Shown: piece by piece, positions 59,725-64,000 of the stretch
Position numbering within the stretch: position 1 is the stretch's first letter
Layout of the letters: the number at the start of each line of letters is the position of its first letter
Assembly (NCBI GenBank): GCA_030849465.1
Contig: JARVLF010000016.1
Span: 1,658,702-1,722,701, forward strand
Reading direction: 5' to 3'
Source of the DNA: Moesziomyces globuligerus
Taxonomy: Eukaryota; Basidiomycota; Ustilaginomycetes; Ustilaginales; Ustilaginaceae
DNA: 64,000 bases
Program-made: the position numbers and the translations under genes
Notes under the pieces: generated by a model
What the model saw: only the letters and a program-made list of their open reading frames with translations
Database searches by the model: none
What the model was told of the DNA's origin: nothing

Positions 59725-61212
59725 CTACTGCGGCGGTGGTGGCGGGCGATGGTCGAAGCGCGTGCGTTTGAACGCCTCATCCTGGGCGGTGCCATCTGCG
59801 GCGGCACTTGGGCCGCTGGTCGGATGCAGCCCGCTGTGTGCGCTCCGAGGCGGCGAGGGCGGAGTGCGTTGCTCGTCCTTGCGGCGGCGTGAGGGGATTG
59901 CCGAGGAAGTGGCGCGAGGATCCACAGGGTCAACCGGATCGACCTGCATCGCCGAGCTCGGGCTTGCCGATGAGCCCGATCTTGAGGCGGCTAGCCTACC
60001 GCCATTCGCACGAATCAAGTCGTTTGCTGCTGCACCAGCTACGGCTGGAGTGAACGGGCTGGCGCTGCTGCTGCTGATAGGGAAGGGCGAGCTGTGCTGG
60101 CTGCTGCTCTGGCCAGCGCCGATGGCGGGCGTGGTGGCTGCGCTTGCTATCAACCTGGTGCTGTCGCCGGCCAGAGCGTCTGCGGGGGCTACGAGCTTGG
60201 CGCGGTGAGCCGAAGCACTGCCGCTGCTGCTGCTGCTCGAGCCGCTGAAGCTCTGCGTGCGTGGCAGGTTGGCCTCGTCCTCGTCCATGGCCGAATCCAG
60301 ATTGGCTGGAGGCGGTGCGAGGACGTAGCTGCTGTGGGAGCGGACGAGGCTGGCATAGTAGTGCTGCAGCACCGCCCCGGAGCAGATGAGGCGCCAGTCG
60401 ATGATTTGCAAGAACTCCTTTTCGAGGAGGTTGATCTCCTGGAGACTGATACCGCCGACCTTTGCGTAGTGTTCGTTGGTGTTGAAGGCATCGCAGAGCG
60501 CCTTGGATGCGCACAGGATGGCTGCGCAGATGAAACGATGCACGGTGAGGCCGCAGATGGTGAAGCCGTCCAGGCGTTCGCACACGCGGTCGATGTAGAC
60601 GAGGAGGATGAGGACGCAGCACTTTTCGATGGAGGTGTACTTTGCCATGCGGCGCAAGTAGGCCGAGAGCGAGATGTTGGGTGTGGCGCGCGAGTGGAAG
60701 CGCGTCAGGGCGGATGGATGGAGCGGGAGGCTGTCGTTGTGCTCTGTGAGCTTGACGAGCATGTCTACGACGAGCACCAGTACGTCGTCCAGCTGAGCGT
60801 CATCGAAGAGATACGGTAGCACTTTGGGACCGACCGCGGCGGGAGCAGAGATGGAGGCCTCGGCTGCTGCAGCAGCTCGCCCTGAGGCTGCTGGTGCGGT
60901 GGATGGTTGCTGAGGAGGTGGTGTTGGTTGCGTCGTCATGGCCGAAGAGGAAGCAGCAGCAGCGGCGGCGGCCTGCGTGCGCTGCGGCGGAGTGAGTTTG
61001 GGTGCGGAGAGCGCGTTGATGGCCGAGGTTGCGGCGTGAGGCGGAGAGGCGGCGAGCGCTGAGGCCGAGGTGACGGCAGCAGGGACCGCTGCGCCTGCCG
61101 TGGGAAACGTGGACGGCGGAGCACGGGATGTCAAGGTCGAAGCGTGTTGCGGCTGGGCATAGGTGGGATGGGAGCGGGAGGGTGAAGGATGGGACTGCGT
61201 CATTGCGCGCAT
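59725..61212 (-). CDS. Pho80/PCL-type cyclin
   Basis: 495 residues. An Ala/Pro/Ser-rich N-terminal part (1-130) precedes a Pho80-family cyclin box (about 135-290) with SIEKCCVLILLVYIDRVCERL, VHRFICAAILCASKALCD and HYAKVGGISLQEINLLEKEFL, diagnostic of the Pcl6/7-Pho80 group that partners Pho85-type kinases in phosphate and carbon signalling. The C-terminal 200 residues are Ser/Pro-rich and disordered, with several S/T-P sites. The frame extends upstream to 61275 through a CAG repeat encoding a Leu tract, so I prefer the ATG at 61212 (61203 also possible). Confidence 0.83.
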   Translation of the reverse strand: MRAMTQSHPSPSRSHPTYAQPQHASTLTSRAPPSTFPTAGAAVPAAVTSASALAASPPHAATSAINALSAPKLTPPQRTQAAAAAAASSSAMTTQPTPPPQQPSTAPAASGRAAAAAEASISAPAAVGPKVLPYLFDDAQLDDVLVLVVDMLVKLTEHNDSLPLHPSALTRFHSRATPNISLSAYLRRMAKYTSIEKCCVLILLVYIDRVCERLDGFTICGLTVHRFICAAILCASKALCDAFNTNEHYAKVGGISLQEINLLEKEFLQIIDWRLICSGAVLQHYYASLVRSHSSYVLAPPPANLDSAMDEDEANLPRTQSFSGSSSSSSGSASAHRAKLVAPADALAGDSTRLIASAATTPAIGAGQSSSQHSSPFPISSSSASPFTPAVAGAAANDLIRANGGRLAASRSGSSASPSSAMQVDPVDPVDPRATSSAIPSRRRKDEQRTPPSPPRSAHSGLHPTSGPSAAADGTAQDEAFKRTRFDHRPPPPPQ

Positions 61213-62472
61213 CACCTGCGGCGGTAGCAAGAGGAGGAGGAAGAGGTGCAACCCCAGCAGCAGCAGCAGCAGCACCAGCGCTCAGTCGTACGCATTCCGT
61301 CCATCCGGATCGATGGGTGCTCTGTCGTTGCGCTGTGCCTGTACGCTGAAGCAGCGGCGCTGTTCGAGTAGAGAAGCGTAGATACCGAGTAGCGGCGAAC
61401 GAGGTGCAGGCAGACGTTGTGCAGGACGGTGCCAACGCTCGTCAGGCAGCCGAGAATGGTCGGAGATGCCGACGATGACCAAGTCTTCGGAGAAGCCTTT
61501 GCCACAACTGGATTGTGTCGCTCCTCGGCTGGCGGATGTGAGCCGAAGGGTGAATGGACCGGAACTGCCGAGAGGCGCTCGAAGCTATGCGATAATGCAG
61601 AACGCAAGAAGGAGGAGAGGATGGATCGCTCGGCACAGATAAGTCGAAGCGGAAGCTGCACCGATGCAGATGGCGGCAGCGTTGCAAGATGCAGCACCGG
61701 GCTTGGAGATGGAAGAGAGCCTCCGCCAATTTCCTCGGAATTGCAACCAGACGCATCTCGACGTGCGGCCCGACGGTGCAGTTCATGCTCACAAGCCACC
61801 GTCAAACACACAAACACACACACACCCTTCTCCAGTTGCCGCGCTGTCAGATCATCGCGAGCTTCCTCGGACGGCAAGCGGCAGTGGGAGCCTTCGGTGA
61901 GCCCCGCAAGTGGTAGAGCGGGCACGCATAGTGAGCCATGCGCCCTCGCCGTGTTGGCGGTGGCACCAGCAGCACGCGCTCGCTCCACTTGGCCGACAAG
62001 CGCGGCGGCCCGGATTCAGCGAGGCAATGCGCTCAGAACGTGGACAGGCTAAATTCTCACGCCCGCGCACGCTCCCTGGCCCGCGGTCCATCTCAAACCC
62101 GCTTGCGCAGGCGCCAGCGCGGGCGCGTGCGCGTGCTTGCTCGCCGCACATCCTCGCCGCAATCTCCGATTTCAAATCACGTCCCGATCCCCGATTTTAC
62201 CTGGAGCGCATCTTTTTTGGGTTGAGAGTCCAAATTGTTTGAGCTTGGCCAAGACTGCCAGTCCACTTCTGCTGCCTCCGGCTCACATTATAGAGAGGTT
62301 TTGGCAGCGTCCCACGTCGCGCGTGAACCATAACTGGAAGTCAAACTTGGCTCACTGCAGAAAATCAATTTAGAGGGTTTGGCACAGGGTCAGGGTTCCA
62401 GATCCTTTTGACGGTGGGTTTCCAACTTTTGGACGCGCTCGGCATCCAGCGGTCCCTGGTCTGCCCTCATGG
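61213..62472. other. Subtelomeric-proximal intergenic region
   Basis: Contains a CAG repeat at 61254-61275, a CA repeat at about 61800-61822, and otherwise unrecognised sequence. Base composition becomes less GC-rich past about 62200. No gene was seen. Confidence 0.5.
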
Positions 62473-62700
62473 AAGACGGTCCAATTCAAAAATCTGACGC
62501 GTTGAATTTCACAGGAAGACAGTCCGCTTCAAAAATCAAGACGGTCTGCTTCAAAAATCAAGACGGTCCACTTCAGAAATAAAGACGGTCTGCTTCAAAA
62601 ATGGAGACGGTCCACTACAGTCAGAGAGACAGTCCGCTACAGTCAGAGAGATGGTCAGCTACAGTCAGAGAGACGGTCAGCTACAAAAGGGAGACCGTCA
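62473..62700. repeat. Degenerate 22-bp subtelomeric tandem repeat, about ten units
   Basis: Units begin AAGACRGTC or AGAGACGGTC. The first half of the array continues with GCTTCAAAAATC-like sequence and the second half with GCTACAGTCAGAG. Between the first unit (62473) and the second (62516) there is an imperfect spacer. Such arrays are common near fungal chromosome ends. Confidence 0.8.
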
Positions 62701-62768
62701 AGGGCAAGTAGCAGAGATGTGCACCCGTCAATGCCCATCACATCACCCACTCCCCTCCGCCAGCCAAT

Positions 62769-63215
62769 ATGTCACAGACAACCTGCCCTGTTTGCGGTCT
62801 CCTATGCAGCAGCAAACATCACCAATCATTTGCGCAAGGCGCACAGCGGTGCACCCGTCAGTCAGGAGGCTGCTGCTGCTGTTGGGCTGGTTGCATGCCA
62901 GTGCAGCCAGGTAGTGGTGAATGCTGCAGCACTGCGCAAGCACCAGGGCATCCGTAAGTGCCAGGGTGTACGGTCCCAGCCCACAGCAGCAGCCGCTGCA
63001 GCAGCAGAAGATTTTGCTCCAGCACAGTCAGAATCAGCACCGGCAGAGCAGGCAGCAGCCGTCATTGTGGCAGCTGCATCAGCGCTGGCGCAGGCTCTGG
63101 CCCCGCTGCCGCCTCCAAGTGCAAGCCCAGCACCCGTGCACACAGCATCACCGTCTCCCAGCTCACCACTGGCCCCGGAGGCAACAGGCACGGAGGCGGA
63201 TGTGGAGGAGGAGAA
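62769..63215 (+). pseudogene. Zinc-finger ORF with frame break, cut by an LTR
   Basis: From ATG 62769 the frame reads MSQTTCPVCGLLCSS. Near 62805-62815 a +1 shift is needed to reach a second frame starting NITNHLRKAHSG, which together give C-x2-C-x11-H-x4-H. A second cluster, CQCSQVVVNAAALRKHQGIRKC, follows near 62910. Then comes an Ala/Pro/Glu-rich stretch to 63215, where an LTR begins. Paired N-terminal fingers of this kind occur in R2-like non-LTR retrotransposons, but no reverse transcriptase is left here, so the parent is uncertain. The frame break could also be a sequence error. Confidence 0.5.
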
Positions 63216-63355
63216 TGTCAGGACCCCCAGCTCCGTCCGACCCGCAGTACGCGGTCGCGCCCTCCCGGCCGAGAGCGCCACGCTCCCAGCAGCGCGACCA
63301 GGCGACCGACAGACTTCTTCTCACGCTCGCCCGACGGGGGTTGTCTACGGACCCC

Positions 63356-63365
63356 GTCGCATGTA
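63356..63365 (+). promoter_or_regulatory. Putative self-primer segment, near the RNA 5' end
   Basis: GTCGCATGTA is the exact reverse complement of TACATGCGAC at 63524-63533. In Tf1/sushi elements the first bases of the transcript pair with the primer site and prime reverse transcription. Confidence 0.5.
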
Positions 63366-63374
63366 TTACTTCTG

Positions 63375-63388
63375 TTGCTATATAGCAA
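63375..63388 (+). promoter_or_regulatory. LTR promoter TATA palindrome
   Basis: TTGCTATATAGCAA, a perfect 14-bp palindrome with a TATATA core. It points toward the telomere, about 190 bp before the Gag-like ATG. Confidence 0.55.
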
Positions 63389-63523
63389 TAGTAGTGCCGT
63401 GCCCTGACCACCGCGACACACTGTCGCGCAGCCTACCGACTCCGTCACTCTCAACCTCTCCTCCCGGCCGACCCCGACCAACCGTAGCTGCCCCGCGGTA
63501 CTCAGACCCTACGGTTCTAACAT

Positions 63524-63533
63524 TACATGCGAC
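63524..63533 (+). promoter_or_regulatory. Putative primer-binding site next to the LTR end
   Basis: TACATGCGAC starts 2 nt after the LTR end at 63522, where a primer-binding site is expected, and pairs exactly with 63356-63365. It does not start with TGG, as a tRNA-primed site would. Confidence 0.5.
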
Positions 63534-63564
63534 CTCCCCATCCGGGTAGACGTTGCGAGTGACA

Positions 63565-63790
63565 ATGGTTCGAACCAGGAACAACAACAGCCCCGACGAG
63601 GACGCTACCGCCCGCAACGACCCCGTCGCCCACGGCGAGGCCGCAGCCGGCAGCGGCGCCCCTACCGACACCCCTACCACTGCTGACGGCGCAGCCAGCG
63701 TGCAGGGCGGAGCAGCCGCTCCGACCGCCCGTACGGAACCAACACTGGCCGACATCGCCGTGCTCCTGCAGGGCCTGACGCAGGAGATTC
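63565..63790 (+). pseudogene. Truncated Gag-like ORF, first 75 codons, open into the telomere
   Basis: ATG at 63565 starts MVRTRNNNSPDEDATARNDP, an Ala/Thr/Gly-rich, hydrophilic N-terminus with LADIAVLLQGLTQEI near the end, as expected for a Ty3/gypsy Gag start. At 63791 the sequence switches to TTAGGG without a stop codon. The frame reads the repeat as Leu then alternating Arg-Val to the window end. Everything that would follow in an intact element (capsid, nucleocapsid, protease, RT, integrase) is absent. Confidence 0.6.
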
Positions 63791-64000
63791 TTAGGGTTAG
63801 GGTTAGGGTTAGGGTTAGGGTTAGGGTTAGGGTTAGGGTTAGGGTTAGGGTTAGGGTTAGGGTTAGGGTTAGGGTTAGGGTTAGGGTTAGGGTTAGGGTT
63901 AGGGTTAGGGTTAGGGTTAGGGTTAGGGTTAGGGTTAGGGTTAGGGTTAGGGTTAGGGTTAGGGTTAGGGTTAGGGTTAGGGTTAGGGTTAGGGTTAGGG
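63791..64000 (+). repeat. Telomere, 35 perfect TTAGGG repeats
   Basis: 210 bases of perfect TTAGGG units in the G-rich-strand-outward direction, ending with the window. This marks the right chromosome end. Confidence 0.98.

Larger units (their letters stand above)
63216..63522 (+). mobile_element. LTR (307 bp) of a Ty3/gypsy-like, self-priming retrotransposon
   Basis: Begins TGTCAGGACCCC and ends TTCTAACA, so it has the TG...CA and TGT...ACA borders of an LTR. It interrupts the zinc-finger frame. A TATA box sits at 63375-63388 and a 10-nt self-complementary primer pair (63356-63365 and 63524-63533) flanks the promoter half and the LTR end. The 3' LTR and any target-site duplication are missing because the element is cut by the telomere. 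The call rests on borders, promoter, primer pairing and the following Gag-like frame; no second copy is available for comparison. Confidence 0.65.

Noticed and set aside
61213..61275. Leu-rich 'signal peptide' at the start of the cyclin frame
   Set aside because: Encoded by a CAG/CTG repeat; a nuclear/cytosolic cyclin needs no signal peptide.
63566..63577. TGGTTCGAACCA resembling a tRNA B box
   Set aside because: Palindrome inside the Gag-like frame; no A box, acceptor stem or cloverleaf around it.
1..64000. CRISPR arrays, rRNA genes, bacterial-type operons, phage genes
   Set aside because: None seen; the sequence is a eukaryotic chromosome end.

Overview
The window is 64 kb of nuclear DNA from a smut-lineage (Ustilaginomycotina) basidiomycete. 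The evidence is its high GC content, compact genes that are mostly single-exon, short introns of 73-112 nt with GTRNGN...YAG borders, and a TTAGGG telomere at the right end. A close homologue of Candida antarctica lipase B points to the Moesziomyces/Pseudozyma group. That placement is an inference from protein similarity, and I have not tested the species. No CRISPR array, rRNA or convincing tRNA was seen.

Layout. 1-36 kb is a housekeeping region: tubulin cofactor C (cut by the left edge), a SAM O-methyltransferase, an Ldb17/Dip1-type actin regulator, a fatty-acid hydroxylase/sterol desaturase family protein, an MBOAT lysophospholipid acyltransferase, a metacaspase, mitoribosomal protein S33, a large Ser-rich protein ending in an alpha-crystallin-like domain, an alternative NADH dehydrogenase, the ER-fusion GTPase Sey1, a small Cys-rich secreted protein, a G3BP-like NTF2/RRM protein, a hotdog thioesterase, Rmt2, Mdm10, Nup49, Med19 and Cia2. 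36-46 kb holds a six-exon thiamine-pyrimidine synthase (THI5/NMT1), a nickel/cobalt permease, a THEM6-like protein and a secreted GH43-like enzyme. 46-57.5 kb is a likely aromatic-catabolism neighbourhood: homogentisate dioxygenase, a hemerythrin-like (HHE) protein, a Zn(II)2Cys6 regulator, a CYP504-like P450 and fumarylacetoacetase. Then come the lipase B homologue and a Pho80-type cyclin.

The last 1.5 kb is subtelomeric. It holds degenerate 22-bp tandem repeats and a zinc-finger ORF with a frame break, into which a 307-bp LTR has inserted. The first 75 codons of a Gag-like ORF follow, cut directly by 35 perfect TTAGGG repeats that run to the window end. The LTR carries a 10-nt segment complementary to the site just downstream of it, the hallmark of self-priming Tf1/sushi-type retrotransposons. 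Its promoter points at the telomere, and the Gag frame stays open through the repeats as Val-Arg dipeptides.

Many neighbours are convergent with 11-190 bp between stop codons, so overlapping 3' UTRs are expected. Intergenic spaces carry frequent 5-13-bp tandem repeats and long poly-G runs. Annotation problems to note: the HHE gene needs an intron starting AT instead of GT, the G3BP-like gene needs a one-base frame change near its start, and the secreted protein's ORF overlaps an upstream ORF.
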